DNA from: Nitrospinaceae bacterium
GTDB taxonomy: Bacteria > Nitrospinota > Nitrospinia > Nitrospinales > VA-1
Length of the DNA stretch: 5,475 nucleotides
Direction: 5' to 3'
Assembly (NCBI GenBank): GCA_029261675.1
Contig: JAJDBA010000111.1
Span: forward strand, 1 to 5,475
Under the pieces are notes generated by a model. That model ran no database searches, was not told where the DNA came from, and worked only from the letters and a program-made list of their open reading frames with translations. Made by a program: the position numbers and the translations under genes. Below, in pieces: positions 1-5,138 of this stretch; position 1 is the first letter of the stretch, and each line of letters begins with the position of its first letter.

Positions 1-125
1 GGGTTGCCCGCCCTATACTTTCGGGTTGATTGCTTGAGCCTGCTGGTAACAACAGGCCTAGATTGATGGTCACCGCTTCATTTAATATGAAGAACAAAAC
101 CCGGCTTATGGTTTACTTCGGCTCC
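1..125 (+). ncRNA. rnpB: RNase P RNA, 3' portion (truncated by window start)
   Basis: Catalytic RNA subunit of RNase P, which removes 5' leaders from pre-tRNAs. Three blocks match the 3' third of bacterial type A RNase P RNA as I recall it from E. coli: GCTTGAGCC at 32-40, GGCCTAGAT at 55-63 and AAACCCGGCTTATGG at 97-111, the last being the universally conserved 3' strand of helix P4. Between the first two lies a hairpin that fits P18: GCCTGCTG (38-45) pairs with CAACAGGC (50-57), with one C-A mismatch, and closes on a GTAA tetraloop of the GNRA class, as expected for L18. The segment after 111 (GTTTACTTCGGC) is in the place of the P1 3' strand, so the mature end is probably near 120-127, but P1 cannot be proven without the missing 5' half. 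No clear intrinsic terminator follows. Any reading frame through this stretch is spurious. Confidence 0.9.
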
Positions 126-170
126 CTTACTTGGAAGTATTTATTTCCAAACTCCCCACTAGTATCGGCA

Positions 171-344
171 TTATCGTCTGACTTTACTGTTTTCTTTCAT
201 ATGTTGTTGAATAGAGTTTCCTAAAGGATCGGGAATCGCCAGACTAAAGACCGCGCTGATGAGCAGAGCAGTAATAGCCAGAACTACGATAGGAAATGCA
301 TATTGCTTAGGTTTCTTGGAATTTCTTATGGGGTAAGTTTGCAC
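171..344 (-). CDS. Small single-span membrane protein, unknown function
   Basis: I do not recognise a family. The 57-residue product has a basic N-terminus (R7, K10, K11, K13), one strongly hydrophobic segment at about residues 16-37 (AFPIVVLAITALLISAVF within it), then a polar tail ending KVRR. This predicts a single inner-membrane span, N-terminus probably cytoplasmic by the positive-inside rule. Start choice: an ATG at 368 gives 65 residues and has AGAGGA about 10 nt upstream. However, a perfect AAGGAGG (350-356) lies inside that frame, 5 nt before a GTG at 344, and I prefer the GTG. The gene is convergent with rnpB, ending about 45 nt from it, and stands alone on its strand. The good ribosome binding site and the clean hydrophobic pattern argue that it is real; only family conservation would settle it. 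Confidence 0.6.
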   Translation of the reverse strand: MQTYPIRNSKKPKQYAFPIVVLAITALLISAVFSLAIPDPLGNSIQQHMKENSKVRR

Positions 345-349
345 AGTAT

Positions 350-356
350 CCTCCTT
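350..356 (-). promoter_or_regulatory. Ribosome binding site deciding the start of the small membrane protein
   Basis: The minus strand reads AAGGAGG, a full anti-SD complement, with a 5-nt spacer (345-349) to a GTG codon at 344. It sits in frame inside the longer ATG-started version, which favours the GTG as the main start. Confidence 0.6.
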
Positions 357-368
357 GATTGAGTGCAT

Positions 369-563
369 TATTCAATTATCCTCTTATCGGACGCGATCAC
401 CTAAACCATAATGTTTGCCTGCATTTAGAGAGTTAATGCCCCATTTTCAAGCCCTTTCAGTTTCTGGCATTTCTTACTCTTGCTGACCCCAATAAAATAC
501 AACTCAAAGGCATTGCTATGATCTCAAGATAGGGCTATGCGAAATAGGGGCAGAAATGACTAA
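369..563. other. Intergenic region, no gene seen
   Basis: This divergent spacer lies between the small minus-strand membrane gene and the plus-strand PAP2 gene. I see no reading frame with a ribosome binding site, no tRNA-like fold and no terminator. A direct repeat GCTATG (515-520 and 534-539) and a weak 5-bp inverted repeat (GCATT 421-425 with AATGC 435-439) are present but are within chance expectation. The promoter of the small gene must lie here, but I found no convincing -35/-10 pair on the minus strand. Confidence 0.5.
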
Positions 564-591
564 TTATCAAGGGTTAAGAAGCCGTTATAAC
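564..591 (+). promoter_or_regulatory. Candidate sigma70-type promoter of the PAP2 gene
   Basis: TTATCA (564-569, 4 of 6 to TTGACA) and TATAAC (586-591, 5 of 6 to TATAAT) are separated by 16 nt. Transcription would start near 598, leaving a leader of about 34 nt before the ATG at 632. It would exclude a TTG start at 593. The surroundings are AT-rich, so a chance match is possible. Confidence 0.4.
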
Positions 592-631
592 TTTGATAGG
601 CTATTCTTTTTTATTTTTATATTCATTTACT

Positions 632-1660
632 ATGTTTAGGAACCCAACACCTTTTAAGTCCGCTCCATTTCTTTTGTCCATTTTTTTTATGATGGGTGCG
701 GGGGCTCATGCGGATGAGCTTACAGAGTCCGAATTTTTTGGGGAAAGTAATGGGGCTGATGATAGCTATGTGATTGAAGATAGCCCTGAATACTCCTTTG
801 AAAATGACAAAAGTTTTAAGAGGGAGGATAATTTTTTCGACTCAAACTTTAATGATTTAAAAATATCAGATAGTCGATCTTATACCTCGTCTCCAAGAAG
901 AAGGGAAAGGTTGCAGGATTCCCAAAACAGACTGAAACTGGATCGCGATTATTTTTATGGAATACTTTCAGATATTGAATATACCGCGACTTCACCATTA
1001 AGGTGGGACGACTCTGATTGGATGACAGCAGGTTTGGTTGCCGGTGGTACAGGTTTGTTATTTATTCTGGATGAGGAAATAAGAGACGGGTTTGAAGATA
1101 ACCGCAGTTCTACTACAGATGATGTTTCTGAATTTTTTGAAAGGTTTGGAAATGGAGCGATTAGCCTTCCTGCTTTAGGAGCTTTTTATCTTTATGGATA
1201 TTATGGCGAAAATGCCAAGGCCGAGCGAACTGCTTTGATTGCGGCGGAAAGTTTTCTCGTAACCGGATTGTTCACCACCGTATTAAAGGTAGCGGCAGGT
1301 CGTCATCGACCTTCGACAGGCGACTCCTCGACTTCTTTCGATGGGTTTACGACAGATCATGGGTCGTTTCCTTCGGGCCACACCTCCACAGTATTTGCTA
1401 TTGCTACCGTCATTGCGAATGAATATGAAGATACTCCCTTTATAAAACCCATATCTTATGGCATAGCTACCCTGACGGGTCTTTCTCGTATCAATGACGA
1501 AAAACATTGGGCTTCAGATGTTTTTTTGGGTGCCGCTCTGGGTTACTTCACCTCGAAAACCCTACTGCGACTGCATAGTAATAAAAAAGGCCAGCATTTT
1601 ACGATCTATCCAAGAGCTGATAGAAATGGTGGCGGCATTGTATTGGGCAAAAGGTTCTGA
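632..1660 (+). CDS. PAP2-family membrane phosphatase, exported
   Basis: Type 2 phosphatidic acid phosphatase (PAP2) superfamily; members hydrolyse phosphomonoesters of lipids such as phosphatidate, undecaprenyl pyrophosphate or lipid A using a histidine nucleophile. All three signature motifs are intact (numbering from the ATG at 632, 342 residues): K219 to P227 (KVAAGRHRP), PSGH at 247-250, and SRINDEKHWASD at 285-296 with the catalytic His at 292. Residues 1-27 form a signal peptide, with likely cleavage after AHA. Residues about 28-105 are an acidic, Ser-rich low-complexity linker. Hydrophobic segments follow at about 131-147, 177-190, 200-222, 251-262, 274-285 and 294-307. The C-terminus (IVLGKRF) ends in Phe like an outer-membrane strand. 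Start: a longer frame opens at TTG 593, but the ATG gives a standard signal peptide and lies behind the candidate promoter. No Shine-Dalgarno is seen. The substrate cannot be told from sequence. Confidence 0.9.
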   Translation: MFRNPTPFKSAPFLLSIFFMMGAGAHADELTESEFFGESNGADDSYVIEDSPEYSFENDKSFKREDNFFDSNFNDLKISDSRSYTSSPRRRERLQDSQNRLKLDRDYFYGILSDIEYTATSPLRWDDSDWMTAGLVAGGTGLLFILDEEIRDGFEDNRSSTTDDVSEFFERFGNGAISLPALGAFYLYGYYGENAKAERTALIAAESFLVTGLFTTVLKVAAGRHRPSTGDSSTSFDGFTTDHGSFPSGHTSTVFAIATVIANEYEDTPFIKPISYGIATLTGLSRINDEKHWASDVFLGAALGYFTSKTLLRLHSNKKGQHFTIYPRADRNGGGIVLGKRF

Positions 1661-1666
1661 TACTTC

Positions 1667-3304
1667 CTACTTCTGATTTTCTGCCCAGAGGGAAAGCTTC
1701 TCGCGAAAAATTTTAGCGTTATGCCGCACATCCACCGGAAACTCCGCGTGGAAAAGAACTTTTTTTATGGATTGAGTCAAAGAGGATTTTGCTCCGCGCT
1801 CTAAAAGTTCTGCTGTAAATTTTTGTCGGGCTGCTTGAGACTTTATTCTTTCCGTGTTTACAGGTTCAATAATAATTACGGGTTCCTGATTCTTTTTAGG
1901 GCCTATGCCAACTAGAGCAGAGCGTTTGACATCGGGATGCTGGTTGAAAATGGCTTCGCAGGGAATGGTATAAAGTGTTTCAAGTTCGGTGATCACTCTT
2001 TGATTTTTTCTGCCATAGAACCAAAGACGATTTTTTTCATCTAACCTTCCCAGGTCCCCCATTCGATGCCAGAATGAATTTCCGTCTTCAATTTTGGCAA
2101 GCTGCGTCAAGTCTTGTCGATTGAAGTAAGTTCGGGTCGCCCACTCCGCTCTCACCACAATTTCACCTACGGTGTTTGTGTCAGATTCGGTGACATCTTG
2201 CCATTGTAAAATCGGCTGATCTGAAACCTCGATTATTTTAATTTCAACGCCGGGAATCGGATGTCCCACGCAAGTTCCTTTTCCTTGATTAGATAAGGTC
2301 CATGTTTCATCAAGAATTTCTCGCCTGTCTATTAAGGATACAGGTAGGACTTCTGTCGCCCCATAGGGTGTATAAATTTTACAGTTCTCATCAACAATGG
2401 TTTTAAATCGTTCAAGTAGATCACCTGAAACAGGAGCCCCTGCCATGATGATGCGCTTTAAAGTAGGGAGTTGAATATTTTGGCTCAGGCAGTGTTGACT
2501 GACTGTCTCCCATAAAGCAGGTGAACCGAAGCTGCTGGAAATTTTATAATCCTGTATCGGGCCAATAATGTTTTTGGGATCAACGCGTGCAGGTTTCGTT
2601 GAATCCATATCCGGAATTATACTGGTCATTCCTAATCCGCTGCTGAATAAACCGAAAAGAGGGAATGTAGGTAGATCCGTTTCATCAGGTTGAATGTTAA
2701 ATTGTTCCTGTAGAATTCTTACCTGATGGTTAAATATGCCATGAGTAAATAGAACTCCTTTGGCAGGACCGGTGCTGCCGCTGGTAAACAAGATAGCAGC
2801 AGGCTGGTCTTTTCCCATAACGGCCATTTTAAAATCCGTTTTCCCCGAATCACGCAATTTGTTCAGAGTGGTCCCATCCCAAAACCATTTTTTTCCTACG
2901 GTTACATTATGTTTGATGGATTTAAAAGTGCTCGGGAATATTTTTTTAATCGCGTGGGCGAGTGGAATGGCAATCATTCCGTGAGGTTGAACTTGTTTTA
3001 TACATTTCAGTACATTTTTTTTACCCAGTCCAGGATCGATTAAAACAGGAATCAGAGCTGCTTTGAACATGGCAAAGGTCAGGGTTACAAAATCGATTCC
3101 ATAGGGAACCATGAGCAAAACTCGTTCACCTGGTTTCATTCCTAATTGAATTAAGCCAGAGGCTAGCCTGCTGCTCTCCTGCTCCAGTTCCTTAAACATA
3201 ATCTGTCGTCCGCTGCACATTTCGATGAGAGCAGCAGATTCTGGTTTTTGGGCAGCCCAGTGTGCCAGTCGCGCAGCAATGTTAAAGGTTTTTAGTTGAG
3301 TCAA
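1667..3304 (-). CDS. oleC: OleC-like AMP-forming ligase (beta-lactone synthetase type)
   Basis: ANL-superfamily adenylating enzyme of 545 residues, normal full length. Seen: ATP-binding loop TSGSTGPAKG (174-183), A5 motif YTPYGATE (311-318), A7 motif MGDLGRL with D417, hinge-region GRKNQRV (431-437), and a C-terminal RHNAKIFREK (527-536) with the expected A10 lysine. The stretches FPLFGLFSSGLGMT (214-227), IPDMDSTKPA and FPVDVRHNAKI resemble, from memory, OleC of the olefin (OleABCD) pathway, which turns beta-hydroxy acids made by OleA and OleD into beta-lactones with ATP. A general fatty acyl-CoA/AMP ligase is the alternative. The start is TTG at 3304; its TTGA overlaps the stop of the upstream Hda-like gene. 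An in-frame TAA lies seven codons upstream and the next ATG would cost 28 residues, so TTG is well supported. It has only a weak AAGG 13 nt before it, so translation is probably coupled. No oleA, oleB or oleD is adjacent. Confidence 0.82.
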   Translation of the reverse strand: MTQLKTFNIAARLAHWAAQKPESAALIEMCSGRQIMFKELEQESSRLASGLIQLGMKPGERVLLMVPYGIDFVTLTFAMFKAALIPVLIDPGLGKKNVLKCIKQVQPHGMIAIPLAHAIKKIFPSTFKSIKHNVTVGKKWFWDGTTLNKLRDSGKTDFKMAVMGKDQPAAILFTSGSTGPAKGVLFTHGIFNHQVRILQEQFNIQPDETDLPTFPLFGLFSSGLGMTSIIPDMDSTKPARVDPKNIIGPIQDYKISSSFGSPALWETVSQHCLSQNIQLPTLKRIIMAGAPVSGDLLERFKTIVDENCKIYTPYGATEVLPVSLIDRREILDETWTLSNQGKGTCVGHPIPGVEIKIIEVSDQPILQWQDVTESDTNTVGEIVVRAEWATRTYFNRQDLTQLAKIEDGNSFWHRMGDLGRLDEKNRLWFYGRKNQRVITELETLYTIPCEAIFNQHPDVKRSALVGIGPKKNQEPVIIIEPVNTERIKSQAARQKFTAELLERGAKSSLTQSIKKVLFHAEFPVDVRHNAKIFREKLSLWAENQK

Positions 3305-4035
3305 GGGATTTTGAGAGCCTTTTTAACAAGAGGTAATGTCACCTTTTTCTTTTGTATATAGGACTCGCGATTCAGATCCGTGATCGCATTTTGGATTGAG
3401 ATGAAATCTCGAGAAATTCGGGACAGAAGAAAATTGATAATATTCTCGGGTAAATTAAGGTCAATGTCTTTGGCGAGTTTGTGAATAATTTTAGCGGTTG
3501 TATTATCATCAATGGATTTTATTTCAGCTAGCATTCCCCACTGGAAACGAGAAGTCAGGTAACTTTCGGCATTCTTTATTTTGTCTGGCGAAAAATTGCT
3601 TGCAAAGGCAACCTTTCCTCCCTTTTCAATAAGGGTATTGTAGACATGGTAGAGTTTTTCTTGTGCGGCAACAGATGTTGTCAACGCTTCCACATCGTCT
3701 AATAAAAAATAGTCCACATCCATTAGTTTTTTGAGAGTTTGTTGCGACTGTAAAGATTCTCCGTTGCCGATTTTATCGCAAAAGTCATTGCCTTTAATGT
3801 ACAAGGCCTGAGCGCCTTTTTCGGAAGCAAGGTTTCCAATGGAAAGCAACAGGTGAGTTTTGCCCAGGTTTTTCTGCCCGAATAAAAAAAGAGATTGGTA
3901 GGGAGTTTCGCTTGGAGAACAAAAATTTCTAGCGGCATCAAAAGCAAAGCGCGAACCATCAGATATTACAAAATTGGAAAAATCAAACTCCGGACGGGTA
4001 GGGAAGTTGAGTAGTAACTGCGAGTGGTCGGGCAT
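3301..4035 (-). CDS. hda: Hda-like DnaA-family AAA+ ATPase
   Basis: DnaA-related AAA+ protein of 244 residues, about the length of E. coli Hda, which binds the sliding clamp and stimulates ATP hydrolysis by DnaA after initiation (regulatory inactivation of DnaA). Seen: Walker A GQKNLGKT (53-60) followed by His; Walker B YFLLDD (109-114); sensor 1 around ASNF (145-148); Box VII SRFQWG (162-167) with arginine finger R163; sensor 2 region SRDFISI with R209. The C-terminus stops after the AAA+ lid, so the DNA-binding domain IV of DnaA is absent and this is not DnaA itself. Residues 6-11, QLLLNF, match a beta-clamp-binding peptide at the same place as QLSLPL in E. coli Hda. The ATG has no evident Shine-Dalgarno and lies 28 nt after the lipoprotein stop. 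Its end overlaps the start of the ligase gene. A different DnaA-paralogue role (such as DnaA-adaptor) remains possible. Confidence 0.87.
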   Translation of the reverse strand: MPDHSQLLLNFPTRPEFDFSNFVISDGSRFAFDAARNFCSPSETPYQSLFLFGQKNLGKTHLLLSIGNLASEKGAQALYIKGNDFCDKIGNGESLQSQQTLKKLMDVDYFLLDDVEALTTSVAAQEKLYHVYNTLIEKGGKVAFASNFSPDKIKNAESYLTSRFQWGMLAEIKSIDDNTTAKIIHKLAKDIDLNLPENIINFLLSRISRDFISIQNAITDLNRESYIQKKKVTLPLVKKALKIP

Positions 4036-4063
4036 GGTTAATTGTTCGCCATAAAATGCCCGA

Positions 4064-4492
4064 TTATTTAGGGCCGGCTTGAATTTCTATAGTGGTTCTA
4101 CCAATATTGGAATGCAGTGAAATAGTACAGGCCCAGCCTTCCTTTTGGTAATTCAAAATGTAGTTCTCGTGTTTTATAGAGTTGATCAGGCTCCAGCCTC
4201 GGTTCACCATTTCATTTTGGTAAAAAGTAATGATTTTTTCAGTGTTTTCCCAGCCAGTATAAATAAACCTGCCTACTTTTACGGTTCCTGATCCCGACTC
4301 GTATATGAACGACTTGGAACTGTCTCGCTTAAAGTCAAAAGGGACGGGTATATCTGAAAAAGGATAGGCAGTCTCAACGGTAACGGGTGCGGGGGGTAAA
4401 GTGCTGGTTTTTTTGTTCAACCCGAGATCCAAAGTTGAGCATCCCGAAAAAAATACTGTCATGAAAAAAAATATTGCTACACGCTTAAGCAT
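4064..4492 (-). CDS. Putative outer-membrane lipoprotein, unknown function
   Basis: This 142-residue protein has a short type II signal peptide: basic n-region (K3, R4), hydrophobic core (AIFFFMTVFF) and lipobox FSGC, so Cys18 should be lipidated. Ser at +2 (not Asp) predicts sorting to the outer membrane. A Pro/Thr-rich linker (about 26-42) leads to a compact alpha/beta domain at 43-142 (IPVPFDF, GRFIYTGWENTEKIITFYQNEMVNRGW, where the helix precedes a GW turn, then alternating strands to the end). Such domains are found in uncharacterised lipoproteins, but I cannot name the family with confidence. The start overlaps the DUF2065 gene by 8 nt and has a very strong AGGAGGAGGA ribosome binding site. 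As part of the operon it may act in envelope maintenance; that is inference only. Confidence 0.85.
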   Translation of the reverse strand: MLKRVAIFFFMTVFFSGCSTLDLGLNKKTSTLPPAPVTVETAYPFSDIPVPFDFKRDSSKSFIYESGSGTVKVGRFIYTGWENTEKIITFYQNEMVNRGWSLINSIKHENYILNYQKEGWACTISLHSNIGRTTIEIQAGPK

Positions 4493-4679
4493 TCTGTCCT
4501 CCTCCTATATAAACAACCAGTAACCCAATCATCATAAGAAAAAAGCCAATCACTCGCAATGTTGAATCTGGTATCTCCGGTAGTTTTTCAGCAAACGCTT
4601 TCACTTTTTGAGGAAAACAAAAATAGGGAATACCTTCAAAAACCATCATTAGACCTAATGCGGAAAGAAAAAAACTCAT
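4485..4679 (-). CDS. DUF2065 family small membrane protein (YjeT-like)
   Basis: A 64-residue protein with two hydrophobic segments, residues about 2-20 (FFLSALGLMMVFEGIPYF) and 42-59 (VIGFFLMMIGLLVVYIGG), joined by a loop with FPQKVKAFAEKLPEIPDSTLRVIG. The EG in helix 1, the central FP-K and the LP-x(3)-LR-x-G pattern match E. coli YjeT, the DUF2065 prototype, as I remember it. Function is unknown; YjeT-like genes often lie near envelope proteases and HflK/HflC. It is the first gene of the minus-strand run and is divergent from the HtrA-like gene across 459 nt. No Shine-Dalgarno precedes the ATG, and a -10-like box lies only about 12 nt upstream, so the mRNA may be nearly leaderless. Its last codons (three GGA glycines, CAG, AAT) hold the ribosome binding site and start of the lipoprotein gene. 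Confidence 0.85.
   Translation of the reverse strand: MSFFLSALGLMMVFEGIPYFCFPQKVKAFAEKLPEIPDSTLRVIGFFLMMIGLLVVYIGGGQNA
4497..4506 (-). promoter_or_regulatory. Shine-Dalgarno of the lipoprotein gene, inside the DUF2065 gene
   Basis: The minus strand reads AGGAGGAGGA, two overlapping AGGAGG sites spaced 5 and 8 nt from the ATG at 4492. It is made by GGA GGA GGA glycine codons at the end of the DUF2065 protein, so the two genes are probably translationally linked. Confidence 0.8.
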
Positions 4680-4690
4680 AATAGGGCGAG

Positions 4691-4718
4691 ATTAAAGTAG
4701 TTTAAAGTTGCAGGTGAA
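4691..4718 (-). promoter_or_regulatory. Weak candidate promoter of the DUF2065-lipoprotein-hda-oleC operon
   Basis: On the minus strand, TTCACC (4713-4718, 4 of 6 to TTGACA) and TTTAAT (4691-4696, 5 of 6 to TATAAT) are 16 nt apart. Transcription would begin near 4684, a few nt before the ATG at 4679, which fits the lack of a Shine-Dalgarno there. The boxes are degenerate and a promoter farther upstream is possible. Confidence 0.3.
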
Positions 4719-4821
4719 ACATTGCCATGATGTGTTCTGGCTTGTGCAACGGGTTCGTATTTGACCTATTAAAACGGTCATCAGGAGGGCCTGTAGTCTC
4801 CACGATTATCATTTATCTGCT

Positions 4822-4836
4822 ATATTGAGTCAATAT
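4822..4836. repeat. 15-bp perfect palindrome, candidate operator
   Basis: ATATTGA (4822-4828) and TCAATAT (4830-4836) are exact reverse complements around a single central G. The size and symmetry fit a binding site for a dimeric helix-turn-helix repressor. No regulator gene is in the window, so the protein is unknown. Confidence 0.5.
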
Positions 4837-4890
4837 CTAAATGAAGGGTATGAATGCAAGCGTAGGAAGGTATTGTTAGGGGTTTTGAGG

Positions 4891-4920
4891 TTGTAATGGG
4901 CGAAAAAAGCATTATATAAT
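4891..4920 (+). promoter_or_regulatory. Candidate distal promoter toward the htrA-like gene
   Basis: TTGTAA (4891-4896, 4 of 6) and a consensus TATAAT (4915-4920) are separated by 18 nt. Transcription would start near 4927 and give a leader of roughly 210 nt before the ATG at 5139. The -10 lies in a 10-bp palindrome ATTATATAAT in AT-rich DNA, which raises the chance of a random match. Confidence 0.35.
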
Positions 4921-4989
4921 TAATTTAAATTCCCTTTACAATTATCCTTTGTTTAATTTGGGTCATTAGATTAGGAATGCAATAGATTC

Positions 4990-5009
4990 AGATTAAAAAT
5001 ATTTAATCT
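4990..5009. repeat. Inverted repeat, 8-bp arms with 4-nt centre
   Basis: AGATTAAA (4990-4997) and TTTAATCT (5002-5009) are perfect reverse complements separated by AATA. It is too AT-rich for a terminator and lacks a following T-run, so a protein binding site is likelier. Its right arm is also the first unit of the phased repeats. Confidence 0.5.
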
Positions 5010-5045
5010 AGATTTAACTAGAGTTTAATTTCAATTTATTACAGT
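5002..5045 (+). repeat. Four 11-bp phased repeats, candidate response-regulator site
   Basis: Units begin at 5002, 5013, 5024 and 5035: TTTAATCTAGA, TTTAACTAGAG, TTTAATTTCAA, TTTATTACAGT. Each opens with TTTA(A/T) at an exact 11-bp interval, about one helical turn. OmpR/PhoB-family regulators use direct half-sites spaced near 11 bp, and such systems control degP-type genes in some bacteria. The array ends 52 nt before the proximal -10 box, a plausible activator position. AT-richness lowers the surprise. Confidence 0.4.
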
Positions 5046-5097
5046 TGATTGTCACATTCATGTTTGGCGAGATGAGTTAGCCGACATGGGTAGTTTT

Positions 5098-5103
5098 TAT
5101 AAT
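5098..5103 (+). promoter_or_regulatory. Candidate proximal -10 box of the htrA-like gene
   Basis: This is a consensus TATAAT; transcription would start near 5110, leaving a leader of about 29 nt that keeps the Shine-Dalgarno. No good -35 is present: TTAGCC at 5077-5082 is 3 of 6 with a short 15-nt spacer. The weak -35 would suit an activator-dependent promoter. Confidence 0.45.
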
Positions 5104-5124
5104 TAGAATGATGCTCATACAATT

Positions 5125-5129
5125 GAGGG
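5125..5129 (+). promoter_or_regulatory. Ribosome binding site of the htrA-like gene
   Basis: GAGGG lies 9 nt before the ATG at 5139, which supports that codon as the start of the partial protease gene. Confidence 0.65.
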
Positions 5130-5138
5130 TTAAATAAA

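Larger units (their letters stand above)
4680..5138. other. Divergent intergenic region between DUF2065 operon and htrA-like gene
   Basis: This 459-nt stretch has no convincing gene; the longest plus-strand frame from an ATG that I traced is 33 codons (4727-4828), without a good ribosome binding site. It contains a 15-bp palindrome (4822-4836), an 8-bp-armed inverted repeat (4990-5009), four 11-bp phased TTTAA/TTTAT repeats (5002-5045), two plus-strand promoter candidates and one minus-strand candidate. The right half (about 4905-5040) is very AT-rich. It looks like a shared regulatory region; an unannotated small RNA or long leader is possible. Confidence 0.6.

Noticed and set aside
131..150. 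Hairpin TTGGAA / TTCCAA with an 8-nt loop after rnpB, as a terminator
   Set aside because: The stem is short and AT-rich and no T-run follows on either strand.
30..224. Plus-strand reading frame of 64 codons
   Set aside because: It starts inside the rnpB 3' region, has no ribosome binding site and no protein-like pattern; the RNA gene explains the sequence.
1283..1507. Minus-strand frame inside the PAP2 gene
   Set aside because: It is antisense to the conserved catalytic motifs, which the plus-strand frame explains fully.
2760..2984. Plus-strand frame opposite the ligase gene
   Set aside because: It is antisense to the ATP-binding loop region of a clearly conserved enzyme.
3723..3959. Alternative minus-strand frame within the hda-like gene
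   Set aside because: It overlaps the Walker A region in another frame and shows no motif.
4762..4780. TGACC / GGTCA inverted repeat with a 9-nt loop
   Set aside because: Five-bp arms are expected by chance in a region of this size; too weak to call an operator.
4804..4817. GATTATCATTTATC as a Fur-type box
   Set aside because: It resembles only part of the Fur consensus and lacks the required symmetry.
4727..4828. 33-codon plus-strand frame in the divergent region
   Set aside because: It has only a poor AGGTG upstream, a Cys-rich unlikely start, and overlaps the likely operon promoter zone; it cannot be supported.
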